From the IMG/VR virus record IMGVR_UViG_3300029985_000137, positions 1-28,603 of that record: a stretch of 28,603 nt of DNA; one strand, written 5' to 3'. Of this stretch, positions 8,629 to 15,847 are shown piece by piece. The stretch's first letter is position 1, and each line of letters begins with the position of its first letter. The notes beneath the pieces are model-generated. The model was given only the letters and a program-made list of their open reading frames with translations, was not told the origin of the DNA and made no database searches. A program made the position numbers and the translations under genes. Source of the DNA: a virus.

Positions 8629-8786
8629 TATTTTTTCTCCGGAAGTTTATTAAAAGCCATTTTTCCCTTATTATGGGAAACATATTCTTTGGCTGCAGCA
8701 GAACTCATTCCCTTTTTCTTAGCTTTTTCTGGGTTATTTTCCAACATTTTAAAAAAGCGAAATTGAGATTTACTATTTGCAGGAAT
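8628..8786 (-). CDS. DUF3008-like small basic protein, probable ATT start
   Basis: About 52 residues: (M)PANSKSQFRFFKMLENNPEKAKKKGMSSAAAKEYVSHNKG.... The pattern 'PAxSxxQ.RFF...NPEKA...GMS..AA.E..' matches small phage proteins of the DUF3008 type, which normally begin PAKS. In this frame no ATG lies near that point. The codon at PANS-1 is ATT (8786-8784), 7 bases behind AAGGAAGGG, an excellent Shine-Dalgarno. The alternative TTG at 8816 has no ribosome site. I therefore propose a rare AUU start. Its stop overlaps the next ATG (TAATG). Function unknown; family assignment is from memory. Confidence 0.65.
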   Translation of the reverse strand: MPANSKSQFRFFKMLENNPEKAKKKGMSSAAAKEYVSHNKGKMAFNKLPEKK

Positions 8787-8790
8787 ATAA

Positions 8791-9024
8791 TTACCCTTCC
8801 TTATCTTTTTTAGCAAGATTTGAAACGTGATTTTGTAAAGAATAAATTCCGCCTAGTGAAGCAATTGCCATACCAAAATCACTGCCACCAAATAGAGGAA
8901 CTTTAATAAATGACATATCAAATCCACTAAAGGCTAATTTACCAACACAAACCAAGCAACCATAAAAAAAGATTGTTTCAGTTAATGAAGGATTTCCATC
9001 TTTATCTTTAATAAGTAAATTCAT
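8791..9024 (-). CDS. Small membrane protein, holin candidate
   Basis: 77 residues from ATG 9024; an in-frame extension to 9048 would overlap the upstream gene and has no better start. After a polar N-terminus (MNLLIKDKDGNPSLTET) comes a hydrophobic stretch at about 18-34 (IFFYGCLVCVGKLAFSG), then a second, weaker one (about 45-61, GGSDFGMAIASLGGIYS), and a basic C-terminus (NLAKKDKEG). Proteins with this 'KDxxGxPSLT + membrane segment + DFG/A..G.LGG.Y' form recur near phage fibre and lysis genes and are often listed as putative holins. Membrane location is well supported; the lysis role is not proven. Confidence 0.68.
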   Translation of the reverse strand: MNLLIKDKDGNPSLTETIFFYGCLVCVGKLAFSGFDMSFIKVPLFGGSDFGMAIASLGGIYSLQNHVSNLAKKDKEG

Positions 9025-9026
9025 AA

Positions 9027-9299
9027 TTAAACCGCCGTTACAATCCAAGAGCCAGAACTAGTAAAGGTCCACACATCAGTGGTTGTAGTTGTGGTATGAG
9101 TTCCACCAGTAGCAGTAATAATACCGATTGGAGCTTGTATAACAACACTTCCACCCCCCGCTATTGTAATTGTATAAGTATTAGGAATAATCCCAGAAGA
9201 ACCAGATAATAGCCCATTAAAACTGCTACCGGTTCCTGTAACTAGATAACTAGCAAAAACGGTATATCTTGGTTGTGGAAGAAATCCTATAGAAAACAC
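9027..9299 (-). CDS. Small fibre-tip-like beta protein
   Basis: 90 residues from GTG 9299, one base after the stop of the upstream fibre-assembly gene; a longer open frame (to 9344) would overlap that gene. The protein is Gly/Ser/Thr rich and ends TTDVWTFTSSGSWIVTAV, a pattern common at the C-terminus of phage fibre and appendage proteins. It may be a small tip or a leftover C-terminal fragment of a fibre. No catalytic motif is visible. Confidence 0.6.
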   Translation of the reverse strand: MFSIGFLPQPRYTVFASYLVTGTGSSFNGLLSGSSGIIPNTYTITIAGGGSVVIQAPIGIITATGGTHTTTTTTDVWTFTSSGSWIVTAV

Positions 9300-9300
9300 G

Positions 9301-9759
9301 TTAAACCACCTGCAACCTAGCCGCCGCTCTAGCAGCCTTAACATCTGAAGGACATGCAGTTCCGCCCTCGACTTCTCTGATTACCATCCAATCAGTAGAA
9401 GCTAGATAAGCACGAGCAGTAGCATTTACTACTGCTTGAGCTTCTAAAGCAACCGCTGCTGCATGGGAAGGAATTACCACAGGTAGAACAATCAATACAT
9501 GAGTTAATTTTTGAACTGGAGTAGTTGTATAGACAACATTTCCATTAACATCTAAGACGGGTTGATTATTAGAGTCTAATTGTGGTAAAAATTGACCAGG
9601 AACGTCTTGCATTACATCAGAAGCTTCCATGAAGCCTAAAGTAACTGCTGGCATAGGACCATTAATTGATTCATCCCAGAGGATTTGAGCATCAGAAGTA
9701 ACTCCAATGCATTGTTCTAAATATTGTTGACCATTAAGGTTGTATAAGATTTTATTCAT
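9301..9759 (-). CDS. Probable tail fibre assembly protein
   Basis: 152 residues. The C-terminal half has the signature YLASTDWMVIREVEGG followed by P-x2-V-x2-ARAAAR, the usual wording of tail fibre assembly/chaperone-like phage proteins (Caudo_TAP/DUF4376-like). The N-terminal half has a beta-rich region ending PVLDVNGNVVYTTTPV. It directly follows the 660-residue fibre gene, with TAATG overlap of stop and start, as expected for a chaperone translated with its client. The family role is known for fibres in general; the client here is inferred from adjacency. Confidence 0.7.
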   Translation of the reverse strand: MNKILYNLNGQQYLEQCIGVTSDAQILWDESINGPMPAVTLGFMEASDVMQDVPGQFLPQLDSNNQPVLDVNGNVVYTTTPVQKLTHVLIVLPVVIPSHAAAVALEAQAVVNATARAYLASTDWMVIREVEGGTACPSDVKAARAAARLQVV

Positions 9760-11741
9760 TAGTTTGAAACCTTTACAATAGTGAATGATGTTTGATAATC
9801 AGAACCGGTCATCTGTGACACAGCATGTGTTGTAACAACATCACCAACATTTAAATTTCCTGTCCAACCTAAGGACACAGAACCTCCAGATGAATTATCC
9901 CGTTGAAAAACTCTTGCCCCTTGGGCATAAGTAGGAGGCCCAGCGCTAGAAGGAATACTATCATTTACGCATATAGATAGGTTAATATCGCCAACCCCAT
10001 CCCAATCAGATGCGGTTATAGCATATATACCTGCGGTATTAATTGTAAAACTGGCACCTAAAGTAGCACTATCTGCGTATGTTATATCAGACCCTATATT
10101 TTTACGAATATTACTATAACGTCTCAATCTTGTGTTAGTTGATCCATATCCATTTCCAGTATCAACAGTTACCTCACTCCTAGGTGCGGTAATACTACCT
10201 TGTGATGTTGAGGTCCAGCCTGAGATTGGAACGCAAAAATGAAAGCTTGCAATTTGCCCAGTAGAATAACTGCTATTGACATTTATGCCAACCATGTCAT
10301 TGGTGGTAGAGCCATTGCCCACGTTGGTTAGGGTGACCGTATTTCCGCCACCAGAAAGCCAAGTTAGCGGGGCGAAGTTTGGAACCCCAGATCCTGTAGT
10401 AGCTCCAGTGTTTGCCCACCCAACTGTTTGCCCGATAGATGCAAGCTTCGTAGTGTCGATATTAAATCCGCTTGGGATCGTAAAAGTCGCAAGGACCGCA
10501 GACACTGTGCCGGTTGTGAAAGACCCCTGGATCTCCATAGAATCGCCAACGCGACGATAGAATGCGCTCAAATTGGTGATCGTGCCAAATCCAGCACTAA
10601 ATGTCGGGGTGCAAGAAGTCCAGTCACTTAATGAAAGATTAATAGAATTAACCCCAGTACCAATTACATCCCAAACGTTCGCGGCAGTCTGCACTAGCGT
10701 AGCAGCAGAATACTGGCCGAGCATGGTCAATCCACCAGATAAGCTATTCAGGGTGACGCCCGCACCAGCAGCAAAGGTAACTAGTCCAGCACCTAGTTGG
10801 GTTACATCAATCTGTGTGCCAACTGGAAAAGCCACAGAACTATTAGGTGGAATTGTATAGGTTTGAGCAGCAGAGTTTGTAGCAGTTACTAGAGGGTTAC
10901 CATCTGTTGCAGAACCATCTGCAAGAACGAATGTATAAGTAGTTCCGCTTTGATTATTAAGAGTACGACCAGAAGTAATCCACTTTACTCCTAATGTTTG
11001 AGTAGAATCTACTGAAAGATGTTGCCCATTAGTACCAACGGGAAGGCGCGCATTAGTGGTACTATAACCGTATAAATCGCCCTTAGTAGTAAGGGGAGAA
11101 GCAGTGCCAGCAGCTTGCCAAGTAGGATCAGAAGATGCACCGTTAGAGGTAAGTACTTGCCCAGCAGTACCGGGAATAGTTACGTTAACTGCACCTGTTC
11201 CATTACCAATTAGAACGCCATGAGCAGCAAGGCTTGTATCTCCAGTCCCCCCATTTGCAACTGAAATAGTTCCGGTAACGTTAGCTGCATTACCTGCAAT
11301 ATTGCCGCTAACTTGTGAACCAGGAAGAGAAAGGGAAGAAAGAGTTGTAAGGGTACTATTTGAAGTAGCAGTAATATTAGCGGCAGTTCCAGTGGTATTC
11401 TGATTAAGGGTAGGAATATCTGAAACCTGGATTGCAGACATTGTTACATTTGTACCATTACCACGTAAAACATCACCAGAAGTAACAGCTCCAGCAAGGG
11501 CATTAAGTGCTGTTTGCTGCGTAGATTGACCAGTACCGCCAGAAGAAATTGGAACTGTTCCAGTAATAGCTCCAGTAGTTAGATTATTTTCGGTAACAAG
11601 AGGAGATTCTACTGTTCCATTATTGTAATAGATCTTACTATCAGTAGTTAATACTTCTAATTCTCCGCGAGTTGTACTCTGAAGAGAAGTGTTAGGAATT
11701 AAACCTAAACCAATGAGAAATTTTCTGATATTAACTGACAA
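9759..11741 (-). CDS. Tail fibre protein with C-terminal C1q-like region
   Basis: 660 residues. The start is TTG 11741 behind AGGGG. The N-terminal piece MSVNIRKFLIGLGLIPNTSL looks like a fibre attachment segment. Fibre repeats follow (SSGGTGQST, VANGGTGDT) with the ATSNSTLT...LPGSQVSGN unit shared with the 1348-residue fibre. Residues about 370-520 (SDWTSC... YRRVGDSMEIQGSF ... FHFCVPISGW) form a widespread phage appendage domain. Residues about 550-660 (TFTINTAGIYAITAS... GDVVTTHAVSQMTG) resemble C1q/TNF-like jelly rolls that often bind surface sugars. The DNA at 10270-10860 is clearly richer in G+C than its surroundings, suggesting an imported segment. Confidence 0.72.
   Translation of the reverse strand: MSVNIRKFLIGLGLIPNTSLQSTTRGELEVLTTDSKIYYNNGTVESPLVTENNLTTGAITGTVPISSGGTGQSTQQTALNALAGAVTSGDVLRGNGTNVTMSAIQVSDIPTLNQNTTGTAANITATSNSTLTTLSSLSLPGSQVSGNIAGNAANVTGTISVANGGTGDTSLAAHGVLIGNGTGAVNVTIPGTAGQVLTSNGASSDPTWQAAGTASPLTTKGDLYGYSTTNARLPVGTNGQHLSVDSTQTLGVKWITSGRTLNNQSGTTYTFVLADGSATDGNPLVTATNSAAQTYTIPPNSSVAFPVGTQIDVTQLGAGLVTFAAGAGVTLNSLSGGLTMLGQYSAATLVQTAANVWDVIGTGVNSINLSLSDWTSCTPTFSAGFGTITNLSAFYRRVGDSMEIQGSFTTGTVSAVLATFTIPSGFNIDTTKLASIGQTVGWANTGATTGSGVPNFAPLTWLSGGGNTVTLTNVGNGSTTNDMVGINVNSSYSTGQIASFHFCVPISGWTSTSQGSITAPRSEVTVDTGNGYGSTNTRLRRYSNIRKNIGSDITYADSATLGASFTINTAGIYAITASDWDGVGDINLSICVNDSIPSSAGPPTYAQGARVFQRDNSSGGSVSLGWTGNLNVGDVVTTHAVSQMTGSDYQTSFTIVKVSN
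10270..10860. other. G+C-rich patch inside the fibre gene
   Basis: Base composition changes within the fibre gene. The 60-base line starting at 10501 contains 33 G or C, while flanking gene DNA is mostly about one third G+C. Long reading frames also open on the other strand here, an effect of the composition. It covers the widespread YRRVGD-type appendage domain and part of the linker before it, so I read it as a recently acquired domain-coding block. Confidence 0.6.
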
Positions 11742-11757
11742 AGGGCACCCCTATTAT

Positions 11758-12243
11758 TTAGTTAGGTAAAGCACGAGCATCAAAGGAAATTACTCCTGTG
11801 TGCCCAGATCCGGCTAACGCCGTAGTTGAAAATTGAACTTGACCACCATCGGTCACATTAAAGCTAATTTGACCACCAATCCCTGTAATATTACCTTGAG
11901 AAAGGGTCCATTTAGAACCAGTAGCATTATTTGGATTATAAAGTAGAATAATATCACCAGCTTCTGATGCATTTGCAGAAGAAGTAGTGCGATAAACTGC
12001 ATAATGAATAAAAACTGCTAATACTGTAGCAGTTGGAAAAGATAATGCAGGAATGCTTATATTAGAAGCGGAATTATATGAATTTATTGAGAAAACTTGA
12101 GGAAATACGTCAGATGGATTGACGACGTTGCCTAATGAGTTTGCAACTGCCACAGCAAAAGCAATAACTGCTGGCGCCCAGTCTGGAGAAGCTGCATCGT
12201 TTGGAAATGCAATTGGAATGTTATTGATTATAAGAGTTGGCAC
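11758..12243 (-). CDS. Short fibre-like structural protein
   Basis: 161 residues starting at GTG 12243, which directly follows the 15-nt motif at 12244 and has no Shine-Dalgarno. The N-terminus (MPTLIINNIPIAFP) is hydrophobic but polar residues follow, so it is not a clear signal peptide. The last about 90 residues match in pattern the C-terminus of the 1348-residue fibre: 'LSFPTATVLAVFIHYAVYR' against 'LAFANATVRSANILLSIVR', and GGQVQFSTTALAG.. against AGQVQYTSSSTG... with a closing F-x-AR/RAL. It is probably a free-standing version of that tip domain. Function is inferred as virion surface. Confidence 0.65.
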   Translation of the reverse strand: MPTLIINNIPIAFPNDAASPDWAPAVIAFAVAVANSLGNVVNPSDVFPQVFSINSYNSASNISIPALSFPTATVLAVFIHYAVYRTTSSANASEAGDIILLYNPNNATGSKWTLSQGNITGIGGQISFNVTDGGQVQFSTTALAGSGHTGVISFDARALPN

Positions 12244-12258
12244 ATATTAGTTGTTAAA
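12244..12258 (-). promoter_or_regulatory. Phage promoter-like motif TTTAACAACTAATAT
   Basis: Identical in all 15 bases to the copy at 3655. It abuts the GTG start of the 161-residue protein. It lies just downstream of the Vsr-like endonuclease gene and would restart transcription for the fibre block. Confidence 0.62.
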
Positions 12259-12275
12259 AATGTGCTAGAAAAGTG

Positions 12276-13715
12276 TTATTTGTTTGACTTTTTTAACTTA
12301 ATCTTACCACAATCATATATACGCACCAGACCGTCCAAAAGGGCATGTTCGTGTTCTGTCATCTCTTCTGAAGTATTAACTACTGATTTTTTACGAGATT
12401 GTTTACTAATTATTTCATTATTTTTTGTATTATAATAAAAGTAATCCGGCGATAATTGATGAATAAATTCCCATCCATTCTTAATCCAAGAATCGCCATT
12501 TGAAATACGCAAATCAATCCAAGTAGTTAATTCATTAAATTCTTTTAAAGCATTAGAAGTCAACTTAGAAAGACCGCCCCTAACCGTAACATTATTTTTA
12601 CCACAGTAACGGGATAATACAAACTCATCTATCCCTCTATGATGTTTTCCTATTGTTATTAAAGCGACTAATCCTTCATTAATATCAACTAATCCAAATG
12701 CTTTTGTAAAGTTAGTTGAACCTAAAATATGATACTGATCTAAAAATTGATTAGCATCTTTTTTAGGAATTTCTTTAAATTCTAAAGATCGAGCATTAAG
12801 ATAGATTTCATTACAATTCAATGCTGAACGAATAAAACTTTGAACTTGTTTTTTTCTATTTTCCCATTCAAAATCAAATATTTGAATTAAACGCATTCCT
12901 TTATCTTTACAAGCTATCCATTTATCAAGATGATACCTTGGATATATTTGTTTATTAGCCTCACTATGCCAATATGCCCCATTATATTCAATTGCTAAAT
13001 TCTTCTCTTTAATGAGAATATCTAATTCTATTCCCTTTATAGTTAAACGATCATTGATTTCTTGAGTTTTAATATTTAAATCATTTTTTATAAAATCAAT
13101 CAATTCCTGATGCCCTGTTGAAATTGGATTATAATAAATTAAATCATTACTTTTATTAACTTTTTCCCAACTTCTTAGAAATTCTCTTCCTTGATTATCT
13201 TTCCATCTATAAATATCATTACATTTTGTATATTTATTACTTAAACATGTGCCACCAAATTTTTTCGCATGATCTTGTAGATCTTTTAGACAATATAAAG
13301 TCTTTAATGATGAAAGTTTCTTTCGTTTTTCAAAAGGGGACCATTGACCGGATAAAATACAATCCCATGTCATGTCAAATTTATTATTTTCAGAATCAAC
13401 CCAAGAATAATATGTTTTAGTATTAATATATACATCAGAAAGACATTTACCACCTTTATTTTGGGCGAATTTTTGTAAATCTTCAATATTATATTTTAGA
13501 TTTGCTTCTCTCTGTTTTTCTTTAACTAAAAATGGAGACCATTTGCCCTTAAGAATTGCATACCATTTAGCTTCCCATTGATTTCCTAAATGATCTTCCC
13601 ATAAATATTTTGTATGGGCATTAATGTATTTATCAGAAATACATTTGCCATCCTTTAATTCTGCAAATTTTTTTAAATCTTCAATTAAATATGATTTTTT
13701 CTCAGCCATATACAT
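12276..13715 (-). CDS. Vsr-like homing endonuclease (I-Bth0305I type)
   Basis: 479 residues. Three copies of a roughly 53-residue module open the protein (about 10-62, 76-128, 142-193), each with 'DL..FA...GGKCLS..Y.N....Y.W......F...W..IL.G.WSPF'; the third is the most divergent. These are likely DNA-binding modules. Residues about 197-300 form a Vsr/EDxHD-type nuclease: GIELDIL (E230, D232), AIEYNGAYWHS (E243, H250), HLDKW (H262) and LIQIFDFEW. A C-terminal domain (about 305-479, GKHHRG, FVLSRYCGKNN, WIDLRISNGDSW) follows, as in related phage enzymes. The gene stands between the capsid terminator and the next promoter, with its own sigma-70-like promoter. ATG 13709 (MAEKK) is an equally good start. 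Confidence 0.85.
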   Translation of the reverse strand: MYMAEKKSYLIEDLKKFAELKDGKCISDKYINAHTKYLWEDHLGNQWEAKWYAILKGKWSPFLVKEKQREANLKYNIEDLQKFAQNKGGKCLSDVYINTKTYYSWVDSENNKFDMTWDCILSGQWSPFEKRKKLSSLKTLYCLKDLQDHAKKFGGTCLSNKYTKCNDIYRWKDNQGREFLRSWEKVNKSNDLIYYNPISTGHQELIDFIKNDLNIKTQEINDRLTIKGIELDILIKEKNLAIEYNGAYWHSEANKQIYPRYHLDKWIACKDKGMRLIQIFDFEWENRKKQVQSFIRSALNCNEIYLNARSLEFKEIPKKDANQFLDQYHILGSTNFTKAFGLVDINEGLVALITIGKHHRGIDEFVLSRYCGKNNVTVRGGLSKLTSNALKEFNELTTWIDLRISNGDSWIKNGWEFIHQLSPDYFYYNTKNNEIISKQSRKKSVVNTSEEMTEHEHALLDGLVRIYDCGKIKLKKSNK

Positions 13716-13744
13716 ATCATACTCTAAATTAAATAAAAAAACAA
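13716..13744 (-). promoter_or_regulatory. Sigma-70-like promoter of the Vsr-like endonuclease
   Basis: Minus strand: TTGTTT (13744-13739), 17-base spacer, TATGAT (13721-13716). With usual spacing, transcription would begin near 13709, the A of the second in-frame ATG, giving a leaderless message. The DNA is A+T rich, so chance matches are possible. Confidence 0.42.
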
Positions 13745-13835
13745 TCGGTTTATATGAAAATAAGAAAAAATTAGCCGGGTCTGTATAGTTTAATTAAATA
13801 CGGAAAATAGCGTGATTGGTATACATTAATATAAG

Positions 13836-13864
13836 AAAAAGGCCGGGAAATCCCCAGCCTTTTC
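13836..13864 (-). terminator. Rho-independent terminator after the capsid gene
   Basis: The minus strand reads AAAAGGCTGGG (13863-13853), a short loop, then CCCGGCCTTTT (13847-13837) with a further T: an 11-pair stem with one G-U pair and flanking A and T runs. It lies about 20 bases past the capsid stop codon. The A run on the other side means it could also stop plus-strand transcripts. Confidence 0.9.
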
Positions 13865-13883
13865 CTCTATTTATGTATTATTA

Positions 13884-15110
13884 TCAGGTTGAATTAACAA
13901 TGCCCGAAATAAACGTACTACGACCCGGCGCCATGCAAAACACCGCTTGGTCCGTATACAAACGCAGCTCATACCCGGCAGCGTTCTCTAGATCACGGAA
14001 GAATTCTTCGCCTTGACCAGGACGTTTGAAGGAAACGTCTTGTGAACCAACGCGCATCCAGTCTTCTACGTTAAGAAGGAAAGCATAACCTTGTTTGATA
14101 TAAATTGAAGGTTGAATTTCAATTTCACCATTTTGGCTATGGAAAAGGATTGATTTAGAACCCATTTCAGCTTTTTCTTTAGAGTAGCTACCGTCATACC
14201 GACGAAGAGCGGCTTGATCGTTCATCATGTTTGACCATGCGCGAGGATTTACCATCGCAACGAGCTTACCGTCTTGACCTTTTTCAACACCACGAGCAGC
14301 GGCTAGATTAAGTTTATTAAAACTTAAAGCAGCGCCACCGGCTGGATAGTTGTTACCTTTGAAAAGGTTATAAACGCCAGCGTTAATGTTGAAGATAGTA
14401 CCAGTATTTTGGAGGATGAAATGAATCCCGGGGAATTCATTACCGTAAGCGCCTTTATGCCAAATCACATCACCAGCAGTAAGTGGTGTAGGATCTTCAT
14501 TAAGGGTTACAGTTTGGTTATCCATGCTCACTGAAGCAACAGTGAATACACCACGAGAAACTGCGCCGCTTACGCTGCGAATTTCTACAGGCATACCTTC
14601 AGCGCCAGCCCAAATACCAGGAGCCCACTCTGAAGTGGTAATAGTAAGTAGAGGACCTACGTTTGAAGCTACTGTAGCATAGCCAAGTTGACCATAAAGC
14701 ATTTCGATTTCAAGCTTTTTGGTAACTGAACGTAGCATGTTGCTTACTAGATACTTGGTAGCATCCATGAAAGCTTGTTTTCCACCCTGAGCGGCACGGC
14801 TAGCGGCAGTGTAACCAAGAACTGAACGAAGTACCATGGGGTAGCCACGTACTTGAGCATCTTTGATTACGCCAGCGATAGGAGCATTTAGGTTGAAAGC
14901 ATCTTCGTCAGAAGAAGCGAACGTTACACCATGCTCTAGGCCTAGGATTACGGGTTGGTGGTAAAGATTACCAGGTTGTTTATCTTTGGGCATGAACTTA
15001 ATCATGTTAAGGACTTTAACGCCATCCGGAATTAGATCTTCGATCTTATCCGCATAGTTTTCCTTGAACATTGCATTCAATGACCCAGCAAATGTATTAT
15101 TAGCAGCCAT
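13884..15110 (-). CDS. Major capsid protein
   Basis: 408 residues; ATG 15110 follows AAAGGAATAAAATAAC, a strong ribosome site. The sequence opens MAANNTFAGSLNAMFKENYA and has features of phage coat proteins: a helical N-arm and P/A-type segments such as MVNPRAWSNMMNDQAALRR (about 289-307) and VEDWMRVGSQDVSF (352-365). The G+C content is a little higher than in neighbours, as in strongly expressed genes. Context is decisive: scaffold gene upstream, probable decoration gene directly before it, strong terminator directly after. An HK97-like fold is assumed for tailed phages but not shown here. Confidence 0.82.
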   Translation of the reverse strand: MAANNTFAGSLNAMFKENYADKIEDLIPDGVKVLNMIKFMPKDKQPGNLYHQPVILGLEHGVTFASSDEDAFNLNAPIAGVIKDAQVRGYPMVLRSVLGYTAASRAAQGGKQAFMDATKYLVSNMLRSVTKKLEIEMLYGQLGYATVASNVGPLLTITTSEWAPGIWAGAEGMPVEIRSVSGAVSRGVFTVASVSMDNQTVTLNEDPTPLTAGDVIWHKGAYGNEFPGIHFILQNTGTIFNINAGVYNLFKGNNYPAGGAALSFNKLNLAAARGVEKGQDGKLVAMVNPRAWSNMMNDQAALRRYDGSYSKEKAEMGSKSILFHSQNGEIEIQPSIYIKQGYAFLLNVEDWMRVGSQDVSFKRPGQGEEFFRDLENAAGYELRLYTDQAVFCMAPGRSTFISGIVNST

Positions 15111-15133
15111 GTTATTTTATTCCTTTCGAGAGA

Positions 15134-15661
15134 TTAAGAGAAAAGTGCAGTAGGATCAACGAGTTCGCTGATTACATATTCACACTCAAGCGTACCGTTA
15201 AAAACGTTAGCGCTTGTATTTAGAGCTAGATCGCCCACACATGATACGATGATGCAATCACCACCGTTAGTACCAAAGGGAGTTACTAGAGCTGTATCAA
15301 GAACGATACCAGTGCCACCATTTTCTAGTTGACATTGATATTGTTTATTTGCTACATCTGTACGAACTACGCGAGCAGACATTACCCGGCCCACTGGTTC
15401 TTGAATAAGAAGAAGTAGGTTAAAGATACCGGATGCATCGTTAGCGGTTTGAGCGAGTGTAGGAGCTACGTCAGTAGCACTTAAAGCAGGAGTAATTTGA
15501 TCTACGCCTTGAGTTTTGAGGGCTAGGATTGATGGTGCTTCTCGTGTAATTGCGACAGATGCTGGAGTAGCATTGCCGGTAATTTGGAAAGGAACTACCA
15601 AGCGCTGAACCTTGAGTTGTTGATCTTGAACAAGACCATTCCTCGAATTATAATTAGACAT
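15134..15661 (-). CDS. Probable capsid decoration/head protein
   Basis: 175 residues; ATG 15661 follows GAAAGGCAAATAA. It is mostly beta-rich with small residues and has no membrane segment: PFQITGNATPASVAITRE near the N-terminus, VGRVMSARVVRTDV and NGGTGIVLDTALVTPFG in the middle, ending ELVDPTALFS. It is separated from the capsid gene by only 23 bases and belongs to the same short transcript, which starts after the promoter-like motif at 15777 and ends at the terminator. Co-transcription with the coat gene suggests a virion head protein made in large amounts, such as a decoration protein. I do not recognise the exact family. Confidence 0.6.
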   Translation of the reverse strand: MSNYNSRNGLVQDQQLKVQRLVVPFQITGNATPASVAITREAPSILALKTQGVDQITPALSATDVAPTLAQTANDASGIFNLLLLIQEPVGRVMSARVVRTDVANKQYQCQLENGGTGIVLDTALVTPFGTNGGDCIIVSCVGDLALNTSANVFNGTLECEYVISELVDPTALFS

Positions 15662-15776
15662 TTATTTGCCTTTCATAAGGTTATTGTTATTTACTATTTT
15701 GCCAGCGCTTGAATGCTATTTACGATGTGCGGATGTCTGTTATGATAATCTGCGGTCTTCATAGAACAGCACTAAC

Positions 15777-15791
15777 ACTATAGTTGTTATT
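15777..15791 (-). promoter_or_regulatory. Phage promoter-like motif AATAACAACTATAGT (capsid operon)
   Basis: A copy of the repeated motif in the 186-base gap between scaffold and decoration genes. Here it does not touch a start codon: about 115 bases of leader separate it from ATG 15661. The gap also holds A+T-rich DNA next to the scaffold stop. A separate promoter for the decoration-capsid pair would allow high coat protein output. Confidence 0.58.
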
Positions 15792-15847
15792 TTTTTCTTG
15801 ACTTTTTAATAATATTTTTAAATAAATTAAAAGATCAATAAAATCAA

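Noticed and set aside
8655-8682. TTTCCC/GGGAAA inverted repeat that could be a terminator
   Set aside because: It lies inside a coding sequence and is not followed by a T run on the transcribed strand.
10276-10860. Plus-strand frames in the G+C-rich fibre patch
   Set aside because: Overlapping frames on both strands result from the higher G+C content; the minus-strand frame continues a recognisable fibre domain.
15694-15762. A 22-residue frame (MKTADYHNRHPHIVNSIQAL..) in the leader of the decoration-capsid operon
   Set aside because: No Shine-Dalgarno, very short, and no recognisable pattern. It may be a leader peptide but I cannot support it.
15795-15825. Plus-strand TTGACT and TATTTT pattern
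   Set aside because: There is no plus-strand gene downstream; A+T-rich intergenic DNA easily gives such matches.
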